In this document: positions 19,082-28,121 of the stretch, in pieces
Layout: the number at the start of each line of letters is the position of its first letter
How positions within the stretch are numbered: position 1 is the stretch's first letter
From: Desulfopila sp. IMCC35006
GTDB taxonomy: Bacteria > Desulfobacterota > Desulfobulbia > Desulfobulbales > Desulfocapsaceae
Length of the DNA stretch: 64,000 bases
Direction: 5' to 3'
Assembly: GCF_005116645.1 (NCBI RefSeq)
Contig: NZ_SWCM01000017.1
Span: 1 to 64,000 of the forward strand
Translations under genes and position numbers: made by a program
The notes under the pieces: model-generated
The model's database searches: none
Told to the model about the DNA's origin: nothing
Seen by the model: only the letters and a program-made list of their open reading frames with translations

Positions 19082-21133
19082 ATGGCTATAAAAATACAGA
19101 AAAAAACCATTTGTCCGCTTGACTGTCCGGATACCTGCGGCATGCTCGCCACCGTTGAAGACGGCAGGGTCGTCGCCCTGCACGGCGATAAAGATCATCC
19201 GTATACGGCCGGTTTTATCTGTCGGAAGATGCGCCGCTATCCTGAAAGGCTGTATTGCGCGCAGAGGATTCTCTATCCGCAACTCAGGGTGGGCAGAAAA
19301 GGTGCGGGAGAATTTCGCCGGATCGACTGGCAGCAAGCGCTGGATATCCTGGCGGCCCGACTGAAGGCGATTTGTCAGCAATATGGCGGCGAGTCGATCC
19401 TGCCCTATTCCTATGCCGGCAATATGGGGGCGGTGAACCGCTTCGCCGGCTACCCTTTCTTTCACAGGCTGGGCACCTCCAGATTGGATCAGACCATCTG
19501 CTCCGCTGCGTCCGGCGCCGGCTGGCAGAAACAGTGCGGCAATCTTCCCGGCTGTCCCCCGGAAAACGCAGCGGATGCCGAGTTGATCGTTGCCTGGGGA
19601 ATTAATATCAAAGTAACCAATGTCCACTTCTGGCGGTATGTCACCCATGCCCGGAAAAAAGGCGCGAGGCTGCTCGTTATTGATCCGTATTGCAATCAGA
19701 CCGGCAAGGCGGCGGATAATTATCTCCAGGTAAAACCGGGTGGCGATAGTGGTCTCGCGCTGGGAGTGATGAAGTCGCTGATTGAGAAAAATAAGATCGA
19801 CCAGCAGTTCATCGATCGCCATACCGAAGGATTCGCGCAGCAGGCGGCATATGTAATGGCACGGGATTGGGAGAGTTTTGTTTCTGAGAGCGGTGTCGCC
19901 AAAGATGAAATAGAGGAACTTGCTGCCCTGCTGGCCGGCGCACCCCGAACTTTTTTCAGGATTGGCATCGGTCTGTCGCGCAACAGCAGGGGTGGGATGA
20001 GCGTACGGGCGATTGCCTCGCTGGCCGCCTGCCTGGGCCTTTTTGCCGGGGGGAAAGGGCGGGGAGTTTTACTCTCTTCCGGAGCGTTCCGGGGAGATAA
20101 AGGGAAACTGACCTATCCCGATCTGGCAAGTGCGCCGACCAGGATCGTCAATATGATTCAGCTCGGTCATGCACTGACCGCTCTTGATCCACCGGTCAAG
20201 GCGCTGATCGTTTACAATTCCAATCCGATGAGTGTCAATCCAGACGGCGCAATGGTTCGACGGGGCCTGCAGCGAGAGGATCTCTTTACCGTCGTGCATG
20301 AACAGGTTATGACGCCAACGGCGAAGTATGCCGATCTGCTTCTTCCGGCGACAATTTTTCTGGAAAATCTTGATGTCTACACCGGGTACGGGCATTTCTA
20401 TCTCGGTGTGGCGCAACCGGCAATTGAGCCGGTGGGGGAGGCGTGGAGCAATTTTAAATTATTCCAGAGCCTGGCGCTGAAAATGGGCTTTAACGAACCG
20501 GTTTTTCAGCAGAGCTGCGAGGAAAGGATTGTCGATTATCTGACTGATATGCCGGGATTCCCTGCGGGATGCGCTGTGCAGGACGTATTGGCCGGCAGCC
20601 TCGTCCATTCAGCTTATAGCAGCGTCGATGGGCGGGTGCTGGCCGACGGAACGCATACTCTTCGGCTTCTTTCTCCCAACTCGGTTCCGGAGCCGACCAT
20701 GGCCTGTCTGACTGCTGCCGGTGAATTTGGTGATCCTGACCTGCAGTCCAGGTACCCCTTCCGTTTGATCACCCCGCCGCACCCTGATCTTTTGAACAGC
20801 ACCTTTGGCGAATTCTATCCGGGTACGCGTGGTTCCGTTCTGGTTCACCCGGAGGATGCGGCAATGTGTCAAGTGCAGGATGGCGATACGGTACGCCTGT
20901 CCAATGGCCGGGGGCAAACGAAACGGCTGGCCAAAGTGACGACTGACACCGGCCGGGGAGTACTGGTTGCCGAAGGCATATTCTGGCCGGTAGAGGAAGA
21001 TGCCGAAGTTGCCGGCAATGGTTCAGAAAACGCGATCCACGGCGGCATCAACGATCTGACCTCGCAAAAACTGACCGACATGGGCGGAGGAGCCACCTTT
21101 CATGAATCGCTGGTGTCGCTTGCGAAAATCTGA
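19082..21133 (+). CDS. Molybdopterin oxidoreductase with N-terminal [4Fe-4S] site
   Basis: A 683-residue DMSO-reductase-family enzyme binding bis-MGD (Mo or W). The N-terminal iron-sulfur motif is CPLDCPDTCG with a fourth Cys in FICRKM near residue 48. The body carries ELIVAWGINIKVTN, LLVIDPYCNQTGK and YNSNPMSVNPD, and the C-terminal MGD-binding domain has TPPHPDLLNSTF. There is no Tat signal, so it is cytoplasmic. No small subunit is adjacent; the electron partner and substrate are unknown. The ATG at 19082 gives the expected N-terminus but has no Shine-Dalgarno site, because the palindromic repeat ends one or two bases upstream. It converges with the protease gene after 5 bp. Confidence 0.88.
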   Translation: MAIKIQKKTICPLDCPDTCGMLATVEDGRVVALHGDKDHPYTAGFICRKMRRYPERLYCAQRILYPQLRVGRKGAGEFRRIDWQQALDILAARLKAICQQYGGESILPYSYAGNMGAVNRFAGYPFFHRLGTSRLDQTICSAASGAGWQKQCGNLPGCPPENAADAELIVAWGINIKVTNVHFWRYVTHARKKGARLLVIDPYCNQTGKAADNYLQVKPGGDSGLALGVMKSLIEKNKIDQQFIDRHTEGFAQQAAYVMARDWESFVSESGVAKDEIEELAALLAGAPRTFFRIGIGLSRNSRGGMSVRAIASLAACLGLFAGGKGRGVLLSSGAFRGDKGKLTYPDLASAPTRIVNMIQLGHALTALDPPVKALIVYNSNPMSVNPDGAMVRRGLQREDLFTVVHEQVMTPTAKYADLLLPATIFLENLDVYTGYGHFYLGVAQPAIEPVGEAWSNFKLFQSLALKMGFNEPVFQQSCEERIVDYLTDMPGFPAGCAVQDVLAGSLVHSAYSSVDGRVLADGTHTLRLLSPNSVPEPTMACLTAAGEFGDPDLQSRYPFRLITPPHPDLLNSTFGEFYPGTRGSVLVHPEDAAMCQVQDGDTVRLSNGRGQTKRLAKVTTDTGRGVLVAEGIFWPVEEDAEVAGNGSENAIHGGINDLTSQKLTDMGGGATFHESLVSLAKI

Positions 21134-21138
21134 CTGCC

Positions 21139-21771
21139 TTACGACAGCAGCAGGGAATTGGCAAAACTGATAATCGGCACAATCACCTTGGACAGCAGGC
21201 CGCTGAAGGCCAGGATAAGGATAAGAACAAAGCCGAAACGTTCAATCCGCATATACGATACTGCCAGATTGTCGGGGAGCAGGCCCATGAGGATGCGGCT
21301 GCCATCGAGAGGCGGAATGGGCAGAAAATTGAAAATGCACAGGACGAGGTTGATCCAGACACTGGCTATCAGCATCGAATTGAGTGGTACGAGGATGGCC
21401 TCGGCTGCAACTGAGTAGGGGAGGATGTTGGCCAGCAGCCAGAGGCCCTTGGTCAATATTGCACTGGCTACTGCAACTGCGAGGTTGGTGGCCGGACCGG
21501 CCAGAGCCACCCATAACATATCCTTTCGGGGATTTTGAAAATAGTTCGGATTGACGGGCACCGGTTTGGCCCAGCCGAATTTTATGAAGAAAAAGGCTAT
21601 GGTTCCAAGGGGATCGAGATGCTTTAACGGGTTCAGGGTCAATCTTCCGGCATCTTTCGCGGTCGGGTCGCCGAGACGATAGGCGACATAGCCGTGGGCG
21701 AACTCATGAAAGGTCAGAGCGAAAAGCAGCGGCGGCGCGAGAATGATGAGTTGGGTAATAAACTGGTTCAT
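21139..21771 (-). CDS. Site-2 protease family membrane metalloprotease (M50B)
   Basis: A 210-residue membrane protein with about six hydrophobic segments. The zinc site HEFAH lies in the first membrane segment (residues 22-26), and the second motif LPIPPLDGSR supplies the third ligand Asp. GRLTLNPLKHLDPLG is the family's conserved loop. This compact form lacks PDZ and CBS domains. Such proteins cut transmembrane helices, but most small members have no known substrate. It converges with the molybdoenzyme gene and lies downstream of the tRNA nucleotidyltransferase gene on the same strand after 185 bp. Confidence 0.9.
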   Translation of the reverse strand: MNQFITQLIILAPPLLFALTFHEFAHGYVAYRLGDPTAKDAGRLTLNPLKHLDPLGTIAFFFIKFGWAKPVPVNPNYFQNPRKDMLWVALAGPATNLAVAVASAILTKGLWLLANILPYSVAAEAILVPLNSMLIASVWINLVLCIFNFLPIPPLDGSRILMGLLPDNLAVSYMRIERFGFVLILILAFSGLLSKVIVPIISFANSLLLS

Positions 21772-21956
21772 TGTCTGGTGTTGATAAAATTTATGATGCC
21801 AAGGTCGTACACTTCATCGATTGCATACATACCTTAAGCATTGTTTAGTGCCTTACTCCAGAATTTCTGCCATTTTTTGCAGCAAAGCAATTTGTCTTAA
21901 AAGTTCCAGCTGATTTTTCGATCATGAGGATTTGATCAGGCCTGGCTCCTGAAGTA

Positions 21957-24623
21957 TCACTGCCTGGGGAATTTTTTCTCCACGAGGACGGCTGCGTCTT
22001 CCGGTCTCAGTGTCGGATTGTCAAGCTGCATGTCTTTCAGGTAACTGAGGATCTGTTTGAATTGCGGACCCGGACTGTAGCCCATAGCCATTAAGTCATT
22101 ACCTGAAAGGCAGGCTTCGACATGCCTGAGCGTGGTCACATAGAGCGATATGGCTTTTTTGACATGGTTCTTTCGGGCAATGGCCATCATATACAGCAGA
22201 CCCTCAAGGCTGATCCCTTCAAAAAAGCCAACTATCTTGCTGCTTTTATAGTTATTTTCCCGAGACAGGCGGTGCATTGCCTGTTCCGTCCGCTCCTTTT
22301 GGTCAAGCAGATATTCAGTTGTTTTCGCCGTTTCCTCAAATCGTGTGCAAAAAGCCAATAATTCTTGCAGGCCCGATCGGGACATGACCGCCAGGAGGTA
22401 GACAACCCAGTTTCGGCATGGTTCATCGAGGTAGAGGTGGCGAAACCAGGAAATTGCCCGCTGGGCCTGGGTGAGGATGTGCAGGAATCGCCGGTCGATC
22501 TGATAATGCGGGCGAAGGTCGGGCCAGAGAAACTGAAAGAGATCGAACTCAGCCAGCCGTTGAATGGCAGGGATCGGATTTTCTTCAGAGAAAATGATCT
22601 TCAGCTCTGTTAAAAAGCGCGGATCCCCGCTTTTACCAAAAAGCTTCATGCTGACAGCATTGACAATAAGTCGTTTGGTATGGGGCGATATCTGGAAATT
22701 CATGCGCTTTTCAAATCGCAACGCCCGAAAAATTCTGCTGGGATCTTCCACAAAACTGAGGTTGTGGAGCACCTTGATGGACTTTTGTTTCAGGTCGTTC
22801 TGGCTGTTGAAAAAGTCTATCAGTGTGCCGAAATGTTCCGGGTTGAGCTGAATAGCCATGGCGTTGATGGTGAAGTCCCGGCGGTAGAGATCGAGCTTTA
22901 TTGATGACAGCTCAACCGTCGGCATCGCCGCTGGATATTCATAGTATTCGAGCCGGGCCGTCGCGATATCTATTTTAAAATCATTGGGCAGGAGCACTAC
23001 GGCGGTCTTGAACCTTTCATGGGTGCGATATCGGCCTCCCAGGCGTGCCGCCAGTTCTTTGGCGAAACTGATACCGTCTCCTTCGATAACGATATCGAGA
23101 TCGAGGTTCGGCTTTTTCAGCAGCAGGTCGCGGACGAAGCCACCCACGGCAAAGGCATTGTCGTGCATTTTGTCTGCCACTTCCCCTATCGTCTGGAGCA
23201 GCTGGATCATTTCTTTGCTCAAACAGTCGACAATGAGCGCGTTCAGATTTCTCTTTTTTTCCAAAGACGGGTGATCGGCTTCATGCAGAAGGTTCTTCGG
23301 CAGATGGGCCGGATCGTTGACCAGCCTGTTGAGGAGGTCGGTTCTGGTGATAACCCCCATAAGGGTCTTATTCTGGACAATCGGAACGAGGCGCTGTCTG
23401 TTTTCGATGATGAGCTCCTGAATATCGGCCAGTGTTGCTTTAAGAGGCAGGCTCTTGACATCACTGGTCATATAATCGCTGACCGGTCGATCGCCGAGCG
23501 CGTGATGCGTCGCCTTTTCGACGACCTGGCGGGTGATGATTCCCAGGATTGGGTGGTCGTCGTCAGGGGCTGTCCGTATGTCGGCCCGTACCGGGGCTGC
23601 GGTTATATTGTACCGGGTAAGCAGGGTGTTGGCCTCGGAGATGGTCGAATTCGGCGTGATAGTAATTGCCGGCTTGGACATCATTTCACTGGCAATTGGC
23701 TGAGGGAGGACATGCCGATGCAGGGTATGGATCAGTTTCTCCTGTGCTTCGATCAGGGTCATATCCTTCAGTGTTGCCGAGGCTGCCGTGGCATGTCCGC
23801 CACCGCCGAGGTCGCGGGCGATGATGCCGACATCCACATCGGCAATACGGCTGCGGGCGATCATGTAGATACGCCCGCCCATGGAGATCAGGGCAAAGAG
23901 AACGTTGAGGTTCTCCATAGCCATGAATCTTTTAACGATCAGGGCGAATTGATCAACATAGTCGAGAAAAGAGTGGGTTATAACGACGATAGGAATATCC
24001 TGGATGGTATACTGCTTGGCACTTTTCATCAGCTCATGCAGGATGGAAATCTGTGTTGAAGTCAGTTCATAGGTGATAAACTGTGCGACCTGGTCAAGTT
24101 TGGCGCCCTTTGCCACCAGCCATGCCGCGGCCATCAGATCTTCCGGCGTCGTGGTCAGATGGGTAAGAGAGCCGGTGTCTTCGTATATGCCAAGAGCAAG
24201 TATCGTCGCTTCCGTCGGGGTGACAGGAATCTTTTGTTCCTGTAAAATATTGACCAGCAGCGTTGTGGTGGATCCGAAGTTCTCGACTATTTCGACTTCG
24301 CCATGGAGGTCGCCGCTGTTTTGCAGATGGTGGTCGTAGAGGTGGAGCTTTATGCCGGGATTCTTCAGGCACTCCTTGAAAGGTCCGATCCTGTCTGAGG
24401 ACCGGGTATCAACCAGGATGAGGGTGTCGACCGCTTGCAGATCGATATCTTTTATCTTTGAGAAATCATAGGCATAGGGAAGGCTTTGCGAGATGAAATC
24501 GCGGACATTTTTTTCCTGGGATCCTGAAAAGGCTATGACGGCATCCGGATAGATTTTCCGGGCGGCAATCATTGACGCAAGTCCGTCAAAGTCGGCGTTG
24601 ATATGGGTGGTAATGAGGCGCAT
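21957..24623 (-). CDS. DHH-CBS-poly(A) polymerase/tRNA nucleotidyltransferase fusion
   Basis: An 888-residue four-part protein. It consists of an N-terminal DHH phosphoesterase (HINADFDGLAS, YDHH), a DHHA1 domain (LGGGGHATAAS near residue 270), two CBS domains (about 310-430), and a class II nucleotidyltransferase head (VGGFVRDLLL, DLDIVIEGD, RRDFTINAMAI). The helical neck and body follow. Fused enzymes of this kind in delta-proteobacteria and relatives act as the A-adding half of CCA end synthesis; a separate CC-adding enzyme would then be expected elsewhere. The DHH part could remove nucleotides as an exonuclease. The CBS pair suggests adenylate sensing. The start is the ATG before the DHH motif; no strong ribosome site. 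Confidence 0.9.
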   Translation of the reverse strand: MRLITTHINADFDGLASMIAARKIYPDAVIAFSGSQEKNVRDFISQSLPYAYDFSKIKDIDLQAVDTLILVDTRSSDRIGPFKECLKNPGIKLHLYDHHLQNSGDLHGEVEIVENFGSTTTLLVNILQEQKIPVTPTEATILALGIYEDTGSLTHLTTTPEDLMAAAWLVAKGAKLDQVAQFITYELTSTQISILHELMKSAKQYTIQDIPIVVITHSFLDYVDQFALIVKRFMAMENLNVLFALISMGGRIYMIARSRIADVDVGIIARDLGGGGHATAASATLKDMTLIEAQEKLIHTLHRHVLPQPIASEMMSKPAITITPNSTISEANTLLTRYNITAAPVRADIRTAPDDDHPILGIITRQVVEKATHHALGDRPVSDYMTSDVKSLPLKATLADIQELIIENRQRLVPIVQNKTLMGVITRTDLLNRLVNDPAHLPKNLLHEADHPSLEKKRNLNALIVDCLSKEMIQLLQTIGEVADKMHDNAFAVGGFVRDLLLKKPNLDLDIVIEGDGISFAKELAARLGGRYRTHERFKTAVVLLPNDFKIDIATARLEYYEYPAAMPTVELSSIKLDLYRRDFTINAMAIQLNPEHFGTLIDFFNSQNDLKQKSIKVLHNLSFVEDPSRIFRALRFEKRMNFQISPHTKRLIVNAVSMKLFGKSGDPRFLTELKIIFSEENPIPAIQRLAEFDLFQFLWPDLRPHYQIDRRFLHILTQAQRAISWFRHLYLDEPCRNWVVYLLAVMSRSGLQELLAFCTRFEETAKTTEYLLDQKERTEQAMHRLSRENNYKSSKIVGFFEGISLEGLLYMMAIARKNHVKKAISLYVTTLRHVEACLSGNDLMAMGYSPGPQFKQILSYLKDMQLDNPTLRPEDAAVLVEKKFPRQ

Positions 24624-24946
24624 AAGGAATGTGTCGAATTCTATCGCTTGGTGTCTGTCAGCAAACGGTAATCTTTTTCTGACTGTTCGCTGCCATTGTT
24701 GTTTACTTCCCGGAGTGTAGCGAGCATAGCAAAACTTCGAGAGTTAATAAATGCCTGCGTGTGCATCCAGCAAGGGCCTCTAGTTAGAACAAAATATCTT
24801 GTTTAAGGGAAGACACTATGTGCTGAACCATCTTGAAAATCAAATTTTTACGAGAACATCGATGCTGGCGTTGTGCCGTAATACTGATGAAATATATGGC
24901 ATAAGCTGAAATTTGGCCACAAGAGGGCGATGTCTTCTTTTCTTCT
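24624..24946. other. 323-bp intergenic region
   Basis: Lies between the nucleotidyltransferase start and the xerD stop, both on the minus strand. It must hold the nucleotidyltransferase promoter, but no box pair stands out. No gene or clear structure seen. Confidence 0.4.
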
Positions 24947-25804
24947 CTATCCCCGGGGGTGAAACTTTTTATGGATACTTTTTAATCGGTCCTGGTCAAC
25001 TTGGGTGTATATCTGCGTCGTGGCGATATCGGTGTGGCCAAGCATCATCTGTACTGCGCGTAGATCGGCACCGTGACTGAGAAGATGGGTGGCGAAGGAG
25101 TGGCGGATCATATGCGGCGAGATATTCTTGTCGATGCCGGCAGCCAGGGCAATTTTTCGAACAATCTGCCAGAATCTCAGGCGGGTCATACAGCTGCCGC
25201 GCCCGGTTATAAAGAGGTAATTACTTCGCTTGCCCTTCAGTATATGTGGTCGGGAATTTTTTAGATAGTGGTCGATTTTGTCTTTTGCCTGATCGCCAAA
25301 AGGAATCAGTCGTTCTTTATTGCCTTTGCCCAATACCCGGACAAAACCGGCGGTCAGGTTGCATGCAGCCAAGGGCAGCTGCACCAGTTCAGAGACCCGA
25401 AGTCCGGTAGAATAAAGGAGAAAAAGCATGGTGGTATCCCGGTCGGCAATCGGGCTCGCAAGGGTTGGCGGAGCGAGCAGGCGCATGACTTCTTTTTGGG
25501 AAAGAGCTTTTGGCAGGCTCTTGCCGCTGCGTGGCAGTTCTACTGTGCTGAACGGATTGTGGGTAATCAGATTCTCCCGCAGCAGAAATGTAAAAAAAGA
25601 CTTTAGCGCAGAAATGCGCCGGGCGTTGGTCCGATGACTGACCCGTTGCCGTTCCCGGCATTGTTCAAGAAAACTCTGAATGGTTGCCGGATCGACCCCG
25701 TTCAAGGTTTTTTTTCGTTGGGCGGTGAGGAAGCTGAGAAAAAAATTTATATCAGCCGCATACGCCTCGACACTGTTCTCTGCCAGCCTTCTTTCAGAGA
25801 TCAA
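24947..25804 (-). CDS. xerD: Tyrosine recombinase XerD-like
   Basis: A site-specific recombinase of the XerC/XerD type for chromosome dimer resolution. Core-binding domain residues 1-85; catalytic domain with Arg in STGLRVSEL, Lys in VLGKGNKERLI, HMIRHSFATHLL, LGHTDI and the nucleophile Tyr in TQIYTQV. The TTG at 25804 gives 285 residues, but coding similarity continues upstream (an AAHELYLHYL-like helix) as far as a stop at 25871-25873. No ATG or GTG exists in that stretch; an ATT at 25864 has GAGG 4 nt upstream. The true start may be this rare codon, CTG 25819 or TTG 25804. XerC and XerD cannot be separated firmly here. Confidence 0.85.
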   Translation of the reverse strand: MISERRLAENSVEAYAADINFFLSFLTAQRKKTLNGVDPATIQSFLEQCRERQRVSHRTNARRISALKSFFTFLLRENLITHNPFSTVELPRSGKSLPKALSQKEVMRLLAPPTLASPIADRDTTMLFLLYSTGLRVSELVQLPLAACNLTAGFVRVLGKGNKERLIPFGDQAKDKIDHYLKNSRPHILKGKRSNYLFITGRGSCMTRLRFWQIVRKIALAAGIDKNISPHMIRHSFATHLLSHGADLRAVQMMLGHTDIATTQIYTQVDQDRLKSIHKKFHPRG

Positions 25805-25922
25805 ATAGTGGAGATACAGTTCGTGCGCTGCTGCAAAGCTTGGAGTGGTTTTAATCGTCTTAATATCGCCTCAGCTGTCAGGCAATCAGGCGTGGGCTGT
25901 TGTATTTACAGATACGAAGTAA

Positions 25923-25950
25923 TTGAAAAGCCTGAACGGAGTCAGGCTCT
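25923..25950 (-). terminator. Likely rpsU terminator
   Basis: On the minus strand AGCCTGA and TCAGGCT pair around a 6-nt loop and are followed by TTTTC, 15-20 bp after the rpsU stop. The T-run is short, so strength is uncertain. Confidence 0.5.
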
Positions 25951-25964
25951 CAAAAGACAGCCTG

Positions 25965-26159
25965 CTAGAATGATTTTTTCATTCGGTTGAACTTGCGGAG
26001 TTTCCTGCGGGCTTCCGCCTGCTTCCGGCGTTTTTTCACACTCGGCTTCTCGTAGTACTCACGACGTTTCAGTTCTCTTTTGATACCGTCTATCTGCAGC
26101 TTTTTTTTCAGCTGGCGAATTGCGTACTCAAGATCTCCTCGGACTTCAACTTCTATCAT
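25965..26159 (-). CDS. rpsU: 30S ribosomal protein S21
   Basis: A 64-residue basic protein matching bS21 throughout: MIEVEVRGDLEYAIRQLKKK at the start, the central REYYEKPSVKKRRK segment, and a lysine/arginine-rich tail. S21 joins the small subunit late and helps initiation at the anti-Shine-Dalgarno region. CGGAG lies 7 nt before the ATG. A promoter about 100 bp upstream and a terminator after the stop suggest a single-gene transcript, unlike the rpsU-dnaG-rpoD operon of enterobacteria. No dnaG or rpoD lies in the window. Confidence 0.97.
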   Translation of the reverse strand: MIEVEVRGDLEYAIRQLKKKLQIDGIKRELKRREYYEKPSVKKRRKQAEARRKLRKFNRMKKSF

Positions 26160-26261
26160 TTGTGGCTCCGTTTAGCGGGTTAGTCATAAATTTTATTAAA
26201 AGATCGGGATATTACCTGTCTTTTTAGTAAATAACTGTGGTTTCGGGAAAACAATCTCGTT

Positions 26262-26291
26262 TATATACTAAACACAGGAAGCCTTTGTCAA
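26262..26291 (-). promoter_or_regulatory. Sigma-70 type promoter for rpsU
   Basis: Minus-strand TTGACA (26286-26291) and TATATA (26262-26267) are spaced by 18 bp. The implied start near 26255 gives a leader of about 95 nt. The rest of the 26160-26522 gap shows only a minus-strand open frame (26268-26549) that overlaps the oxidoreductase start and is not supported as a gene. Confidence 0.6.
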
Positions 26292-26522
26292 TGGATTTTT
26301 CAAAGAAGATGCAGGCCTGATTTCCTGACAAGGATGATATTTGTAAGCTACCCATGGCATAAAAAGCCTGTCTGTTGCATCTTTACAAGTCACCGGGATA
26401 TTGTTAAATCGTAGGTTTACACCTCGGTACGACTCTTCTGCGATGCAGACGATGCTCCTCCAGTACTGTCCTGGGTCCAGCAACGTACAGAAACCACTGA
26501 CCACCTTTGAAGGAGCTCCCCA

Positions 26523-28061
26523 TTGGGCTTTCGGGAAATCAACCTGCAACTCCCTACCGACTACACCGACGCAGCCCTGAGATCGGTTATCGGCAGACAG
26601 CTCGGCATCCGTGAGTTTTCATGGCAGATCGAGAGTAAAAGCCTCGATGCGCGGAAAAAGCATAATATCCACTGGCTGATCCGTGTCGGTGTCCTCTCCG
26701 ATGAACTTCAGGGGGGAGAGCCTTTTGTTTACCCGTCTCTGGAGATACCTCGGCAGGCCAGGACCACCAGGGTGTTGGTGGTCGGCAGCGGGCCTGCCGG
26801 TTTCTTTTCGGCGCTCGTTCTGCAAAAAGCTGGCTTTAAAACGATGCTGATCGAACGGGGCTCCCGGGTCGACCGCCGTGCTGGCCGTATCAAAGAATTT
26901 GAATCGTCCGGGACTTTTGATCCAATCAATAATTACGCCTTTGGCGAAGGCGGAGCAGGCACCTTTTCAGATGGGAAGCTCACGTCCAGAACCAAGAACA
27001 TAGCCAGGGAAAAACAATTTATTCTGTCGAGCTATATCAGGGCTGGTGCGCCGGCAGAAATTGAATACCTGGCCCACCCGCATCTGGGCACCGATAATCT
27101 CCGGCATATTACCGCTAATCTGAGAAGAGAATTTGAAGACTTAGGCGGAGAGATGTGTTTTGAAACCATGCTTTTTGATTTGACCGTCAGCAATGGCAGG
27201 GTGGTAGCCGCCGTCACTTCAGCAGGAGAGATCCCCGTCGATGTACTGGTCATCGCACCCGGTCACTCGGCCCATGAAACCTACCGCATGCTCATCCGCA
27301 ACGGGGTCCGCTTCCGGACCAAAAACTTTGCCATCGGCTGCCGCGTCGAGCATCCTCAGGAACTGATTAACAGGGCTCAGTGGGGCAGGGCCTCCCTGCC
27401 CGGGGTAAAAGCGGCTGAATACCGTCTGACAGCAAGGGGGGACGGCAGTCTGCCGGTGTATACCTTCTGCATGTGTCCCGGCGGAACGGTTGTGCCGGCC
27501 ACTGCCTATGCAACCGCCAACATCGTTAACGGCATGAGCAGGTATAGACGGAGCGGACGGTTTGCCAATGCTGCCTGTGTGGCCGGATTTAATCTGGAAT
27601 CGCTGCTGGGAAAAGCAGTGTCGCCGCTGGAAGCCCTGGACTGGCTGAGTTCGCTCGAACAGAGGTTTTATCAGTATGCAGGCGGCTATCGGGCACCATT
27701 TGCCACCATTAGCGGTTTTATCGGCCGTACACCGCCAACCGGAACCGTTGACTCGAGTTATCCTCTGGGCCTTGCCGCCGCCCCCCTGTGGGATCTGCTG
27801 CCGCCAAGGATAAGCGAGGCGATTTCCCTGGGACTGGCAGAATTCAGCCGAAAACTGAAAGGTTTTGACTCCGGCATTATCCTCGGCCTGGAGAGCAAGA
27901 CGTCGTCACCAATCCAGGTACTCAGGGAGCCGGACAGATGCTGTCAGGGATTTGCCAACCTGTACCTGGCGGGAGAAGGGGCCGGCTGGTCCGGGGGAAT
28001 CATCTCCAGCGGCGTGGACGGAATACGGACCGCGCTGGCAATTATCGAAAAAGGTTATTGA
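26523..28061 (+). CDS. FAD-dependent oxidoreductase, COG2509-like
   Basis: A 512-residue flavoprotein of the uncharacterised FAD-dependent dehydrogenase family (COG2509). An N-terminal 70-residue alpha/beta domain (LQLPTDYTDAALRSVI) precedes the Rossmann dinucleotide site VLVVGSGPAGFF (about 83-94). YAFGEGGAGTFSDGKLTSR and the C-terminal LYLAGEGAGWSGGIISSGVDG are typical family blocks. Its physiological substrate is unknown. The start is TTG with GGAG 9 nt upstream; family similarity begins immediately after it, so a downstream start is unlikely. It converges with the solute-binding protein gene after 60 bp. Confidence 0.88.
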   Translation: MGFREINLQLPTDYTDAALRSVIGRQLGIREFSWQIESKSLDARKKHNIHWLIRVGVLSDELQGGEPFVYPSLEIPRQARTTRVLVVGSGPAGFFSALVLQKAGFKTMLIERGSRVDRRAGRIKEFESSGTFDPINNYAFGEGGAGTFSDGKLTSRTKNIAREKQFILSSYIRAGAPAEIEYLAHPHLGTDNLRHITANLRREFEDLGGEMCFETMLFDLTVSNGRVVAAVTSAGEIPVDVLVIAPGHSAHETYRMLIRNGVRFRTKNFAIGCRVEHPQELINRAQWGRASLPGVKAAEYRLTARGDGSLPVYTFCMCPGGTVVPATAYATANIVNGMSRYRRSGRFANAACVAGFNLESLLGKAVSPLEALDWLSSLEQRFYQYAGGYRAPFATISGFIGRTPPTGTVDSSYPLGLAAAPLWDLLPPRISEAISLGLAEFSRKLKGFDSGIILGLESKTSSPIQVLREPDRCCQGFANLYLAGEGAGWSGGIISSGVDGIRTALAIIEKGY

Positions 28062-28121
28062 TTTTTCTGCCTTGCTCGGCCGTGACCTGCGTCAGGGACA
28101 GGCAATGATGGCAACCGCATC

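Noticed and set aside
26268-26549. Minus-strand 93-residue open frame in front of the oxidoreductase gene
   Set aside because: It overlaps the rpsU promoter and the start of a well-supported gene, and has no family features.
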